Shown here one piece after another: positions 24,961-38,454 of a DNA stretch of 64,000 bases (position 1 is its first letter; every line of letters begins with the position of its first letter). The stretch covers positions 10,277,979 through 10,341,978 of the forward strand of contig CM049321.1 of the NCBI GenBank assembly GCA_026874595.1, in the 5' to 3' direction. The translations under genes were made by a program, and so were the position numbers. This DNA comes from Sipunculus nudus (taxonomy: Eukaryota > Annelida > Sipuncula > Golfingiida > Sipunculidae). The notes beneath the pieces were generated by a model. The model was not told the origin of the DNA, did not search any database, and saw nothing but the letters and a program-made list of their open reading frames with translations.

Positions 24961-26764
24961 GCTCCCAGCTGTTAAGAGAAGAATTGTGCAAAAAGTGAAA
25001 GAAGCATGAAACTTGGCATAATAGTTTTCTTAACCATGCTCAACATTTTCAGATAGAGAGCCAAGCGGAATTCATCCCATCTTGGTCAAAATCCAAGATG
25101 GCGGCGAAGATGGCCGCCGGATTATAAAATATCAATACATTCGGTTATATTTGCCATAGAATGCTTTCCAAGTAAACTATTTCTATGTTTGTGAGGTCGG
25201 TTAATTCATTTATAAGGTTTTAAAGTGTGTTAAAAGACTCCGTGAATGAATCCTGGTTTTGTTTATATAGAAATTGTCCTAAAAGTGTCTTTGTTTACTT
25301 GCAAAATTGACAGCAAACATTATTTGTTGAGTTTTGCACAGTAGTCGCATACATTTTGAAAAATGAAAGTGTTATTTGCTGGCATAGGTTTGTCTGCTTT
25401 GTCATGCATTCGGATGCAGTTTTAATACAGTTTTAATTGCAATATTTCTTCCTATCTTTCTTTTATTCCCCTTTCATTTGCATGCTAACAAATGTAATTG
25501 CTTTGAAGAGGTGAAGGGTGCAAAAAAATATCTGTCAAAATCTTGAATGAAATTAGGATTGAATTTGATATGTCCGTAAACACTAATCATTAGAATATTT
25601 GAAACCTACATATATGTAATTAGATTTTACGATCAGCATTCATATAAACCTCTGTTAGTGTTATTCGGAAATATCAAATGCAGACATATAACTGTGCTGA
25701 CATTTAACATTTATATTAATTATACGTATTTAAGCCTAATGTCTGTTTCAATGTAATGGAATGGACAATCGAGCTGTAAAACGCTCGGCTATCTCCACTG
25801 GCGCCCAAGGTCATTTGCTGGGATAGGTTTTATTATGTTAATATTTCATATCTGATTCATTCTGTTTTATATCCATTTATTTGCACGCTAATGAATGTAT
25901 TAATTGCTTTGCAGAGGTAAGGGATAAAAGAAACTTAGGTATCCTGTGTGGTTTTAAAGTGGGAGCTGGATAAATCCGTGAAGAATAGTTAGGATTTTTG
26001 AAAATCTACAAACATTAAATTTTACCATCAACTTAATATGTAAATCTTTATTTGTGCAATTAAAAAATATCAAATAGTTCCACTGAAATTTAATTTCCAT
26101 GTTCTAGTCACATGTATTGAAGGCCATGTCTGTTTAAAAGGAAAGACTTTTATTTTTAATTTATTTAGAATACATGCGACAAGATACGCGCTTATGTAGG
26201 AGCTCATGACTGTTTTCTGTATGGATTCTATGCTTCTTTTGCCATGAAGTGATGGCTTTCATACTGTATGTTGGCATGAAAACAGAATCAACACACATTA
26301 GGGGTGCGCAACCTATGCTGTATGCTGCCTTTGTACTCTGGTGATGATTGCATGATATTACACTCATGCATGTTGCAACTTTTGTGATATGGTGATGATG
26401 CAGACTTTAGACTGAATGCTCGTATGAAAGAACCAACATGTGTCAGTAAAATATCACTTCCCTTGGGGACAGAAACTTGGTCGCCAGTGCGGAGAGTCGA
26501 GCGTTAAACCAATCGACTGTCCTTCTCATTACATTGAAAGAGACATTGTGTTCAAATATTTAAAGTTAACCAATAAATTAAATTTCAGCTATTAAATATA
26601 CAAATACATTATTCCTTCAAATGTGCTGGCAAAAAAGGGGAATTTTAGTACAATTTCAATACCAACAAAAAATCAGACTTCATCCACAAATTCATAATAC
26701 AGACCTGAAACCCCTTCTTAATGAATTTCTTGACCTAAATAACATAGAAACAGTGCACTTGCAA

Positions 26765-26842
<78 letters not shown>

Positions 26843-26860
26843 GGGAATAATGCATCTCCA
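24960..26860. mobile_element. A2-specific insertion, interspersed repeats
   Basis: About 1.9 kb replacing A1 4,830-5,590. It contains AATCCAAGATGGCGGCGAAG near 25,090. It also holds two oppositely facing 75-bp tRNA-like stretches, at 25,745-25,815 and 26,460-26,545 (minus). These read AACGCTCG(G/A)CT and CACTGGCG(A/C)CCAAG. No coding frame was recognised. Confidence 0.45.
26768..26838. repeat. (TA)n(GA)n compound microsatellite
   Basis: About 33 bases of TA followed by about 38 bases of GA, at the right edge of the A2-specific insertion. Confidence 0.95.
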
Positions 26861-26934
26861 TAGCTATGAATTGATTTATACAAAATGTTAACTTTTCCCA
26901 TGCGACACACATCTCTCAAATGCATCTTCCCTTA

Positions 26935-27330
26935 AGGTGGCGGGCATATCTGAAGGTCTCTTTACCTGAACAGGTTAAGGTCACACGTTCATGGATTGTG
27001 GGATTATTTATGAATTTTAAACTCCATGTCAAACATTTATAAACAAAGCGGCATCTTTAAAAATTTACTAAATTTTATTTATTATTAACAAGGCTGGTAT
27101 ATCTTATTGTTATCGCCGCTTAATTAGGTGAAGGTGCTTTCATTTTGTAATATTTTTTTCTAAATGTGATATCTTTGCCAATGTTTTTACTTTCCGTACT
27201 GACAGCAGATTATATTCTCTGATTAAGCCTGCAAAAAGTGGACCGTTATTATTATTGGTCAGTTCTGTGACTGTGAGGGTGTGTGTGTGATGGTGTGTGT
27301 GGCGGGGATACAGTCCTCTGGACATTTTCT
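26935..27330. repeat. Single 390-bp satellite unit (A2)
   Basis: One unit matching the array at 5,660-7,567, with the same flanks on both sides (ATGAATTGATTTATACAAAA before, CTCTGGACATTTTC after). It shows what the locus looks like before amplification, or after contraction. Confidence 0.85.
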
Positions 27331-27359
27331 ACTTGCCTAAGCGTCCAATCGCACGCATG

Positions 27360-30300
27360 AAAATCATACGATGACACAGTTTTTAACTAGTATGACAGTT
27401 TCCTTAAAAATAAATTTTACTCACCACGTTTTGACAGATTAACTCTTATTATTTCCTGTAATATTACCTTCAAATCCCATATGACTTTTTCGTCTTATTC
27501 AAAGCGCTGCTCTTTAATCCATTTAATTTTAATGTAAAGTTTGAACAAATTATCGATTTTTAAATACAGCAACACACAACATGCGGAATGATGTTTAACT
27601 CTGAAGCCTCTGGATCTTCATGGCACATCGGATTTCTATTACATATTATACATATATTTTATAGCAGTGGGTATATTTTATATTATTTTGTAAATTTATG
27701 ACACAATATGATAGCGTAGCATATTGTAGGTTCCTCTATGTTTCCTTTATTTTTAGTGATATTAAATAATTGCTTCATAGCTTCGATTATTTATTATTAT
27801 AATTGCATATATTTTAACAGGTTGTCCAATAGTTTTGAATAAAATACTGATTTCAATGTAGTTTATTATACATTTTGTATTGATCTGTTTACATTCACTT
27901 GTCTTATTTTCCATATGTTTAAATACAAAACATTATTACCTACAATGAATGAATTTATCTGATTGAGCCGTGTATTTGTGATAACACTGGTTTACATGAC
28001 AAATTTTGTCGAATCCATTTCCGGACCTTAAAAGTATGTTTTACTCTTTGCTAGGAAGCTAATTTTGACAGACACGCTCATATGAGCACCAGCTTTGCCC
28101 AATAACTAGCCTGATTTTGTAACTATGAACGCACATTTATGCAGGGACTTACTGCTTGACGGTTATTCTCTCAAACAGTGTACGTATGTCTGACATTCGC
28201 AGATTTTGTGCCAATTGACATAATCTTTAACACTGCTAGGATCTGTTATATTTCACACAGATGAAGCATTTTTATATAGTTCGCTTGATTTTTATAAAGG
28301 CTTATGCTATATATGAATTGATCCTGTTTAGGAAATTTCGAGGGTTATTAACTCAATCTAGGAGGTCGCAATGTATATTTTTAATACTTACTGAGCTTGG
28401 ATAATCTCAGATAGGCTACATTAATATATCCAATGTCTAGAGTTTTCTCCCCGCTTCTCCAGTTATTAAGCGTCAACATTTGAGCGGTTGGATGTGCATT
28501 GTATCAGATGTAATAACTATCTTCGCGGTCGATTTAAAATAATTAGAATTTATATTTGAATCTAAAACATGCGTTCTCGTATTTAAACACGTCTATGAAT
28601 AAAGGAAATACTTCTAAAAATAAGGATTGACATTTTATAACCATTTAAACGCTTGCTGGGGGATAGCTATCACATTGATTGATATTCATATCAAACTCCT
28701 TTATATACCTACAATGATTACGCACTGAAATAATTAACATGTCAATCTTTTTAAATGGAAGCCATCAATATTATACTAACCTTACATCATGGAGTGTTAT
28801 ATAGAGCCATGACTCAGTGGCACCTCTGTTTAAGCGCTTAAATAGCAAGGCAGTTGTTAAAATTGTTTTCCATACGACCTGGTTGACAATACCAGCGTTT
28901 TAGTTTAGACTAAAGGATATTATCATGTAAGCTTTTCTTTGAAAACATTTGCATTAGAATTTGCATTAAAAATCAATAGAAGCATATTTGTCTATTATGT
29001 CATTAATGGCTGAGGCACCCCTGCGAAGAGTAACAGATGTTCTTTGGTGTGCTTTATCGCCGTTAATCTATCTATCTGATGATAACAGTATTTAAAATGT
29101 GCCTGGGTCACTTGACGATTATCATCACAAATTCCAGTTACACGACCATGATACATGTAGCCCTTTTGATAAGGGGTCAGTTTTGTATGATCTTTGATAT
29201 GAACATTATTTATAACTATTATAACTATCGCCGAATCATGATTAAAGCTGCATTAGTGCTCAATATTATCCCGCAAGGGGACGGTTGCATGATAATTTAT
29301 TCGTAGAGGTCAAAAATGGCTATAATAAGTATAATCCTTTTGCTGAATGTTAATACACATCAATTATAACTTATATATATATCATCGGTATGTTTCTAAG
29401 TATTTTTAATTTATCAAAATATGATTTTTAAGAAAATTCCCAGGCTTTCCTTTTTAGTTAATTTTCAGTCTACAGATTTATCGGATATTGATAACATCAC
29501 ACCGCGCGTAAGATTATATGATTACTCAAGCCCATCAATTGAATAATGATATTGATAATATTTTCTATTTTAATTTGAGCTTGATATTTCCTGAATGAAA
29601 GATCATAACACGTAGCTTTTAATGACATTTGTCGATTACTAGTTTTATAAAAGGTACAAGTAAGCATTTTAAATAATCTTGTATGTAATGAATATTCACG
29701 AAAATATCTGCACTTCTAATGCACATCGGATGCACTTCTGATGCATTCATAGATGGAGCATTTTTGATGACAGTTTCATGTACGTGTGTACAAGAGTAAA
29801 TTGCAGTTTTTATTACGATACAAATACACTCATAATTTTACTTTTGTTTACGAGAATTACAAAAAAAATCAATTTTATGCGATTTCAGATATATTTTTTA
29901 TCTTAAATTCCGACCTGAGAACCTTTTATTTACAAATGCCAATTCAACTGTGGCATCTCTGAATAATAATTACGAATAATAATTTAGAATAATATCATAT
30001 TGTTTAATATATATTGTCTCAGCAACCCCATTGGCTAAATTTATTATAAACCTATACACACCTATTATATCAGGCTTGCAAATCTATTTCAGTAGCAAAT
30101 ACGAGGATAATGCGTTATTCAAAGCCTGCTCAAACTTTAGATAATGTTATATATATAAACTACAATATACATATTATCCTAATCATTAAGCTTCATTTGT
30201 CTTGCCTAGTATTATTGATAACCGTTTAATCATTGGTAATAACTATAATGTCATTGCTACATGCTTTTACTTTTTGAAAACAAAATAACTTTAATATGTA

Positions 30301-30545
30301 GTCTTTCATACTTAAATGAGCTTCCATGGTATAAAAGGTATCCCCAAAATGTTATTCAACAACTGCTTGCTTGCCGAGGACAAGTAGTTCACTATATAAA
30401 GTTATTTCAGAAGAGTACACCTTAGATATAGACACTGCACGTTGCAAGTAACACGGATCGATATTGTTTTTTTATAATTCAATGACCTAACTCTGTTCCT
30501 CTGTAAACAGTGAGTCATTTACGCCGACGATATTTCATTAATTGT
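27360..30545. other. Block A2 spacer, no gene seen
   Basis: Runs parallel to 7,570-10,530. Small insertions and deletions break every candidate frame, which fits non-coding DNA. Confidence 0.6.
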
Positions 30546-30737
30546 TCGGTGAATTCGCCAACAAAGCTGACAATCAAGCAACAAAATGACCACGATCTAT
30601 CACAACGATGCCGGCATTTACCCAATGCGTCACTAAATATACTCTTACGCAAAATGCGACCTTGAATCACTCTTAAGGAATTATTTCCAAACTCTATTGT
30701 GACTACATTTTAGTAATAATAAACCAAATGGGGGGGG

Positions 30738-30800
<63 letters not shown>

Positions 30801-31205
30801 CGGCATCTTTTCTGGCCAGTCTTGTTTTACCACTCGACTCATCACGGGGTTCTTCACAACTCACCCATCGTGCAAAGAGCAAAGTACAGTTGCCAAAATA
30901 ATTTAGGTCTTCATCCCTATTTCAGCAGTTACATGGATTTTCTAAGATAAATAATCAGAATAAAGCAGTTACATAGACTTTCTAAGATACATAATCAGAA
31001 TAAAGCAGCCAATCATAATGCATCCGGATTCATTGGCCTCTTGAGATAAAGAAATCAATTCCAGTTTACAACTTGCATGGAAACCTTGTACCTAATCGAC
31101 TATTTGTTCTTTGGCATGTTGTGAAGCCATATAATATATTATCTGCAGACAAGAAAGACATTACTGTAGGATATTTGCTCACAATTCCATGGTATTAATG
31201 TATAC
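30545..31205. other. A2-specific insertion with a G/GA/GT compound microsatellite
   Basis: Absent from A1 at about 10,540. It contains a G run, a GA tract and a GT tract at 30,731-30,799, and a short duplicated stretch (AAAGCAG and TTACAT..TTTCTAAGATA near 30,930-31,005). No gene was seen. Confidence 0.6.
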
Positions 31206-31595
31206 AATTTTTGTCCTCTGATTATGCGGAAGGGGTTGTGACTGGTAAACATACGGTATATCTTCATATATGACTACCTAACAAGGTTCGTTTGTTTTAT
31301 GAAACTGTAAGCAGTGTTAGAATGTAATTGCTGACTGAGCCGCAAACGGGAAATGATTCAGTGCTTTCAGAGGCTGAATGAAATCAGAACGTAAGAGAAG
31401 CTGAACGTAAGTGAAGAAGAAAAAATTTAAGTATACAACGAAAATAAGGTTTTATAATTTAAACAAAACATCAATGTATATTAAACATGCTACTTGGAAG
31501 TATATCAAATATTATTTTGTAGCTAAGAGCAAATCTTAATACCCACATTTTGGTTGGTTCTTTTCCTTAATTTTGACAATCGAGTCTTGTGCATT

Positions 31596-31598
<3 letters not shown>

Positions 31599-31641
<43 letters not shown>
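31599..31641. repeat. (TA)n microsatellite
   Basis: Alternating T/A tract at the start of block B2. Confidence 0.95.
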
Positions 31642-31645
<4 letters not shown>

Positions 31646-32064
31646 CCAAATGTCAGGAAAGTTTACCGGCGGGAATTCGATTGATATTCTATAAAAAATC
31701 AAGTAACAGACAACTTTGCATTGTAGATATATATGCAGATGGGATCTTTATTTCATCGCATCGCATGCACATAATCAAGCTAAACTGCAATAAACGGGAC
31801 TGATTTTCACAGATGGATCTCCTTTTGTGGATGGGTGCAGGAAAAGTCGTTCCAACACCAATTGTAATCACTTCGCAGTGCTGCACAATCTTCATCTCTG
31901 TCATTATGTTGTTGGTTGTTTGGTTCAGAAGGGCAGCAATCACCATACATCATTCCTTTACTAAATGTCCTCCTCCTTGAGATCATTACCCCAAATCCAC
32001 GTTGCCCCAGCCTGTCGGAGAGCTGAAAAATACGTGTGAAGGAATGTGTTTGTTCATCGGAATG

Positions 32065-32067
<3 letters not shown>

Positions 32068-32111
<44 letters not shown>
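32068..32111. repeat. (TA)n microsatellite at a deletion edge
   Basis: The left side continues as the intron next to the last lectin exon. The right side continues as the sequence upstream of the PAN-like exon of B1 (13,042 onward). The intervening exons are missing. Confidence 0.9.
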
Positions 32112-32114
<3 letters not shown>

Positions 32115-32310
32115 GTGAAGCTAAGCTTATTTGCAAATATATTCAATATCTTATCATCTTGGATAATCTTGAAATGATGTATGATATTTAGAAAAAAAAT
32201 CACTTGTTATACCTTATGGGTATAAAGCATCCGAAGTTCTAATCAATAATAATTAACCATGTCAATATACTTTTCGAAATCGTTTGTTGTTCATCCACTG
32301 TATACCAACC

Positions 32311-32967
32311 AAGGTCCTACGCAGGGCAGATTTTGACCTGCAGCCCGCGGGGGCACGCTTTGGATTCTTTGCTGGACGGGGCCGGTTATATTTAAGTAAG
32401 TGCGGGGAGGGGCGGTACATTTTTTCTTTACCTTTTTCATAAATTTAAATACAAACATACACAGGAAACCAAAGGTTTAATTATTTCCCCTGTCTAATAT
32501 GCACACATGTTTAAAATATATTTAATTACTATGTATATATCAAATCCATTTAAGCAATCGAACATATCTTTATTATATTTTTTATGAATTATGGTTTGAA
32601 TGATTGCTAAAACGTATTAAAATTAATTTTTCATTCCAAACAACAAACATTTCCTATATATCAATAATAAGCATGGCTAATTAATATTTGTGGTGTAAAT
32701 ATTTTTGATATGTAAACCTTTCGATCATAAAACTTTTCTCAATTATTTTCGGGCTGCACTGCTGGCTGGAAACGTGAAACATGCGGGGCGAGGTGGATGC
32801 GCCCCTAAAATAAATTTTGCGGGGGGAGGGGTGCTGGCTGAAAGAATAATAGTAACTGAGGAGCGGGGCGGACTGATTTTTTTTTTATTGCGAGGAGGGC
32901 TGCGGGCTGACAGGGCATGATGCGGGTCGGGTGTTGGTTCATTTTTTTTGGCCCGCGCAGGGCCCTA
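32311..32967. mobile_element. hAT-like element, short copy in B2
   Basis: Left end AAGGTCCTACGCAGGGC, right end GGCCCGCGCAGGGCCCTA. Flanks ATACCAAC and TTACCAAC are a good 7-8 bp target duplication and correspond to the flanks of the B1 copy, so both descend from one insertion. The interior is GC-rich and lacks repeat R1. No transposase was found. Confidence 0.65.
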
Positions 32968-35900
32968 TTACCAACATAATCGAAAACATAAATATGAATA
33001 ACCCTCGGACACCTTTAATTTGCCTTTTCTTTGTGCTTACCGTTGCAAAGACAGAATATAATAATAAAAATAGTCTTTATCCTAACATTTAACACATCTG
33101 CAATAAAAACAGTAAAAAAAGGTTTCTGCATTATAATATACTACTTCGAGAAATTATATATCCGTATAATATATAACATCTTATTTTAAACTGAATAAGC
33201 ACTAAGGTATATAAATATTTAAAAGGTAAAATTAAAGAGATTGTAGCCTCTTTGGAAATAATGAAGCGCGCTGCACGTTATAGCATAATGATAATTTATA
33301 GCAGTGAATACAATATAATATTGTTATTTCAAACAAATCCAATTTCCTTAATGAAAACTCTGTATTCTAGTTCATTGATGATCAAGAGCAAAACTCCAAA
33401 CACGCATACGAGAAAAGTTAAAAATATAATACGAATCCCTATGGGAACGTCCCTTTGTCTTTCATTTTTACTGTATCATGTTCTACATAGAGTAAGTAAT
33501 TTTTGCTTTTACGAAATTTTTAGAAGTTTTATTAAAATTTGTTATGTGGTTTAGGCAATTATTAAGCGTTTTCCTCTTTATTCTTCCAATAAATGCATCA
33601 GTTAAGGTGTGTGGATGAGAAGTATTGAGAACCTGCTTGCCCGCTATCGCTTATTATTTTTTTTTTAATTTGAAAGGAAAATGTGATTTTCTGGGTTCTT
33701 ATCAATTTCAAGTTTAAATCTAATCCGCCAACTCTATCAATCCTTATAACAATAAACGTATTATCAGAATCTGTGTACCAAGTTTAAGCACAGCTTTTAC
33801 CTCTCTCCATTTTATCCATTGTCATTTTGAAAGATGATAGGAATATTTTTCATTCGACTGAAGTGCTCACCTGTGGTCACGTTTACAGGAAATAGTAACA
33901 TTTTGATTTATTAGATGAGAGAACAGCCGGTATCTTACTTTAGATTAAATGTTATGAGATTATTAAGGCATGCTATGCCATAACTGGACATACCAAACAG
34001 ACAAATCATTGAAAAGGGAATTATGTGACCCATGCCCGGTAGGTAGGTTTTTTATAACAGGCATGCAAGCGATCATTTTGCTAAAGCCAGTGTCCTCGGA
34101 TAAATCTTGGCCAATACATTCCATTTTAAAAACAGAGACAAACACCACTCTTTTTTATGTATATCGTTTATCATGAGTAGCCAGAAGATTTTGCATGTTT
34201 GTATTAAACACATTTTTAGAATGTATCTTTTTTATATGAGTAGTTACTGTTTGGTAAGTGTATTATTCCTAACATCATTATTAGTTTTGGAGGTCTCGAT
34301 GCCAGTCATATGACCTGGTGGCCAACATCATACATTCATAATATAATATATATAATAAAGACAGGGAATCAGGCATTAACATTTATGTTTGTGCAATGTT
34401 TTTAGAATTATTTAGATAATTTATATTATATATATATACATATATAGTCAAGCTTGATAAATTGGATCAGCTTAATAATCATGCAGATTTGTGCATGGTC
34501 CTATTGGCATAAGTTGTATGCAAGAGGATTTCAGACTGCTTGGATGTGTTCATGTCACATACAAGTAGCACTAAGTGTTTAACTAATTTTTATAAGGACT
34601 CATAATTTAAACGAATCCATCGTGTTTGGAAATTTAAAGGTTATTGATCTTGATCTTGGAGGTTACAAATTTGATCCTCAACACTTACTTAACTCCTTGA
34701 TCTCGGGTAACCTCAAATAGCCTTCATTACCAGTGGCATTTCTAATGTGTCGCTTGAAAAGCATTGTAGTAATTCAAACTGTGTTTTCTATATGAGCTGT
34801 CAAGGAAATGACATATTTTAGCTTGGCCAGCATATATAAGTATGGTAATGTGTCGATAAAATATTTGCGGGTGAATTTGCATGGAATTATCGATATTATT
34901 TATAATTATTATTATATAGGCCAGAAAATATGAGCATGTTAAATCTTAATAAAAATATTTTTATGTGAAGTTGCATTAAAAGATAGATAATAGCATATTC
35001 TGTGTGTTATGTTTGTGATGATAAAGGCAAGCCTCCTTTGAGTTATATGTGTTCTTAGGTGCTGCCAAGCAGGTGTCCATTTGTCACATCAAAGGGGATG
35101 TGACTTTCCAGATTCTTTTAGTCAGAAAAAAAAAACAAGCAGACCTGAGATTACACACACGCGGTGTAGGCTTCGTAGGTTAATAAACCACAAAAATAGC
35201 ATATATTATATATGGCTTACAAGACACTGGGAGTTTCCACATCAGGAATACAACAACAAAACCAACAGAATCGCAATTCTAATTACAGGATCCACTGAAC
35301 AGCTGAATCACGTCATATTACTCGACAGACAAGTCCGCGACTTTTTTGTATTCCTATGTGCAGAGTATAATCCAGATCAATGGTTCGCACAATATTTCCC
35401 TGATATCAATGTCTCAGTGGAAAGATTTATCGGATATTGACTATATCTAACTTTGCATAAGAGTTATAATTACTCAAGCCCTTTGAAACAGTTGGGTGAT
35501 AATGGGCAAGGAAATTTTGCAATTGTTTATTAAAAGCTGGAAATTTCTTGAAAAATGTGTCATCATTCTTACCCTCTTACTAGCACTTCAGAATGTTTAA
35601 ATATTCTTTTGTTGTTATGAAAATTACGACATTAAATGTTCTCATAATATTATTCCTGTTTAAAGAAATTTAACTGTTACTGGATTTCTTATATGTTTTC
35701 TTATAAGTATTCCTTATATGTTTTTTTTACCAGGGTTCTCCTCTGACGGATTAGATAGGCGTTATAGACTCAACTATCTTTATGGTTACTTTTAGGATAC
35801 TGATTTATGTTTAGCTTTATTCTGAGCTTCATTAAATTTTTTTTTAAATTGTTAGATTGAAACAGGACGGTGGAGTTTGAAATCTAAATGTTCAACACAT

Positions 35901-36228
35901 TTAGACCGATTCAGCTCAAATTGGTCGATGTTGAAATACGAGTGTACAGTTCAGTGCTTATATCATGTCTGTCTTAACACACTTACTAAATGATACATGT
36001 TTTTTTCTATGCATTAAGTCTAACACAAGCATACATTACAACTCAGTATACCCTGATAAACACACTGAAATCATAGAAATTGTACAATCCACACTTTTAT
36101 TTTCCAGGGGGTAGTTATACCTTGAAGGAGTAACTCCTGCAACTATTGCCCTATTGGATTTTTTTTTCTAAGGCCACCAATACCCACGTGGGTCGGATGT
36201 GCTGGTGTGGTAGTCCAATCATCTCATT

Positions 36229-36720
36229 TTAGGACGTCTACTTGGTTTTTTCCACTCTCTTGTTTTCTACCCGGTCAGATCGGTTTTGTTTCTCTACCCT
36301 TTTATTGCCTCACTTTGGTATCAGGGAGATTGAAAACATTTTTATTAGGTTCATCTTCCACTGCTGTTTGACCGCCCATAGCTCCAATAAGGTTACTGTA
36401 AGTGTCTCTTGGTCTTCATACTTACTACCATATTGTTCAATTCATTCTGTCTTTTTGTAGTGTTTTTTTTTATATTTGGGAAGGAAGTACTCCTGTATTG
36501 ATTACCCTAATGAACTTTTGTCTATGGCTACTATTTCCCACTTGGGTCCCTTGTGCCGGGTGTGGTGGTCCCATGATCTCATTGTAGGACGTCTTCTAGA
36601 TTTTGTCCATTCTCTTGTTTTCTATCCGGTCATATATGTTGTCTTTTGTCAGCGGTTCGGCTTATTGCCTCACTGTGGTATCAGGGAGTTTTATTCTGTT
36701 CAGCATCCTATTGTGTGAAA
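36229..36720. repeat. Tandem duplication, period about 354 bp
   Basis: GGACGTCT followed by CTCTTGTTTTCTA(C/T)CCGGTCA occurs near 36,232 and 36,587, each followed by TATTGCCTCACT(T/G)TGGTATC. Non-coding by inspection. Confidence 0.75.
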
Positions 36721-36779
36721 GCAAATGCTGTAAGTGTATCCTGATTGTTATATTTCTATATCATAGTCCATCTTTCCAT

Positions 36780-37500
36780 GCATCCTAATGCATTCTGTCT
36801 CCAGATCTCAGGCAGGAGGTCTGCACCTCTCGTCATCATATTAAGGGAGACCTGGCTGTCCAACACTGCATAATCTTTCCCGAAACAGTAACTGTGTGTT
36901 CAAAAGTGCGGCTGCGTTGTTTAACAACACCTTGGTCTACCGTAGGTGCTTGTTAAGGTCAAGTGATTTACTGTATGTGTCTTATTCCGTGAACTTATAT
37001 TTTGGTTTTCCTGGAGTATGTCTGTCAAGAGTTATGTGGTCAGCTGATATCTAAGCAAGTTCATATTATACAGCCGCTATTGTAAATGTTCTTGGAAATT
37101 TATCACGTATATATGCTATCCTGGAGGGAGGACATATATTGAACTCAACCTCTTACAGTCTTTATATAATTCTTTTCGAAACGTTTTATTCGGTTGATGA
37201 AAGAAAAAGCAATGGCATTAACATAAATTGTGCCATTGCTGTGCATGTATAGTTTGTAGAAAGAATGTATATTATTGATGTATTCAAAAATCTCCCTGGT
37301 GTAGTAGGCTTTGAGCTTTTAAAGAGAATCATAATGTGGCACATAAATAAATGAGATCATATGGCGCAGTTTGACCAAGCAGACATTCTATCGAAGAATT
37401 GTTTACATATAACAGTCAACATAAGAGACGTGACAGATTGATGTCTCGTGTGGCGTGAATCCAGTATTCCCGTGAGAGGACATCATTGTCCAAAGGATTG
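36780..37500. repeat. Direct repeats shared with 47,850-49,220
   Basis: 36,800-36,970 matches 48,800-48,980 (CAACAACACCTTGGTCTA). 37,340-37,480 resembles 47,850-48,050 in a different order. 37,140-37,275 also matches 38,735-38,845 (GGCATTAACATAAATTGTGC). They look like pieces of one repeat family on both sides of the LTR element. Confidence 0.6.
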
Positions 37501-37769
37501 TTTCAGCTCCATATTTTAGTCAGGAGTATAACGAGATGATTTTTTTAATTAATGGTACATTAATACGGAGTTTCTTGCTAAGATGTTAGGGTGAGAACTT
37601 AGGTTAGAGAACACAGGTATCTTAGTAGGTGTAAATATCAGTACGGTATAAACCGTGGGAACCGTCTCATGTCTAGACGGTTCCTATAGCATTATTGTTC
37701 TTGTAGACATCAAAAGCGACGCACCTGGTTCTTTTGCTTTTTCTCAGGAATTGATCTGTGGAGGCGTTT

Positions 37770-38454
37770 CTATTTTAATGTTCCTGCATTTAATGACAAG
37801 CCGTATAATTCTGTGAAAAGATTGGTCAGAAGACGGTCAGGGCTTGTGACGTCTGCAGGCGTGTATAAGCAATGGATAACAAAACGTCCTGACAAACGCC
37901 TGAGACACCGCGCAAGTAAGGTGTAGTCTGAAGGATGTCTGCGGTCCAGAGGCGGGTGTGTGTTTGTTCTGTGTCTGAAAAAGCTGGGAAGACGATGTTC
38001 CTGAACGTAGAGCTTCAATGACCGAGGACGGCCACATAGACACCGCAGTAACGGACTTCAGAGTGGATATCGCACTGGTAATCCGGCGATGTGTATCTAC
38101 CGTGGGTGCAGCCAGTAACAGGCCAGGACGATTCACGTGAAACTATAGTTACTCTAAATATTGTCGTGCGTTGGCATGTTCAGTTACATCGTGCTGGATG
38201 AATTCAGGTAACATCAGCTGTGAGAGACATTTCTTCAGTAATCCTACAGAGGAGGCTGTAAGCCTATCTGCCAGTGCTTTCTCGACTTCACTTTGAGATG
38301 AAAGCATGTGCTTCAGTGAGGAACTGTGTTGATTGGTAGTGTGAGGCGCCGGCAAATCCCTGTGTATGTATATAGTGAGGGCGGACTGAGCTAAAAAGGG
38401 AAATTCCGATGTCACATGTGCGCGTAGATCATGTGATACGGGGAAAGTGTACAC
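37770..38454 (-). other. Unrecognised open stretches
   Basis: Three overlapping or adjacent minus-strand frames of 82-101 codons (38149-38454, 37837-38136, 37770-38018). The region is less AT-rich than its surroundings. No domain or motif was recognised, and the frames do not join without shifts. Most likely decayed transposon coding sequence. Confidence 0.25.

Larger units (their letters stand above)
19900..31430. repeat. Tandem array block A2
   Basis: Second A-type block, carrying the only intact lectin. See block A1 for the matches. Differences include a (TA)n plus (GA)n compound tract, a tRNA-like inverted repeat pair, and a compound G/GA/GT microsatellite at 30,731-30,799. Confidence 0.8.
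31807..33080 (-). pseudogene. C-type lectin copy B2, start and two exons lost
   Basis: The signal exon is recognisable at 33041-33080 with its GTAAG donor, but the start codon is ATA instead of ATG. The last exon is recognisable at 31807-32022: WIWGNDLKEED, CCPSEPNN, DRDEDC and WCWNDFSC. It has lost about 17 bases after GACATTT, which shifts frame and removes the RWQSSG stretch. A second one-base change turns the SICEK end into KEIHL and a stop. The PAN-like exon and first CTLD exon are absent: sequence runs from a (TA)n tract (about 32068-32111) straight into what lies just upstream of the PAN-like exon in B1. A hAT-like element (about 32311-32967) sits between the two remaining exons, as in B1. 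Confidence 0.8.
31430..35690. repeat. Tandem array block B2, first part
   Basis: Matches B1 up to about 19,290. Homology to B1 stops near 35,690 and picks up again near 49,440, where 49,440-49,960 resembles 19,395-19,860. The 13.7 kb between has no counterpart in B1, so B2 was interrupted by inserted DNA. The non-genic part 33,100-35,690 holds no recognised gene. Confidence 0.7.

Noticed and set aside
26161-26545. A real tRNA gene
   Set aside because: The tRNA-like boxes are imperfect and no cloverleaf with an acceptor stem could be drawn.
35081-35440. 119-codon plus-strand frame in B2
   Set aside because: The B1 homologous region (17,800-18,040) does not keep the frame and no domain is visible.
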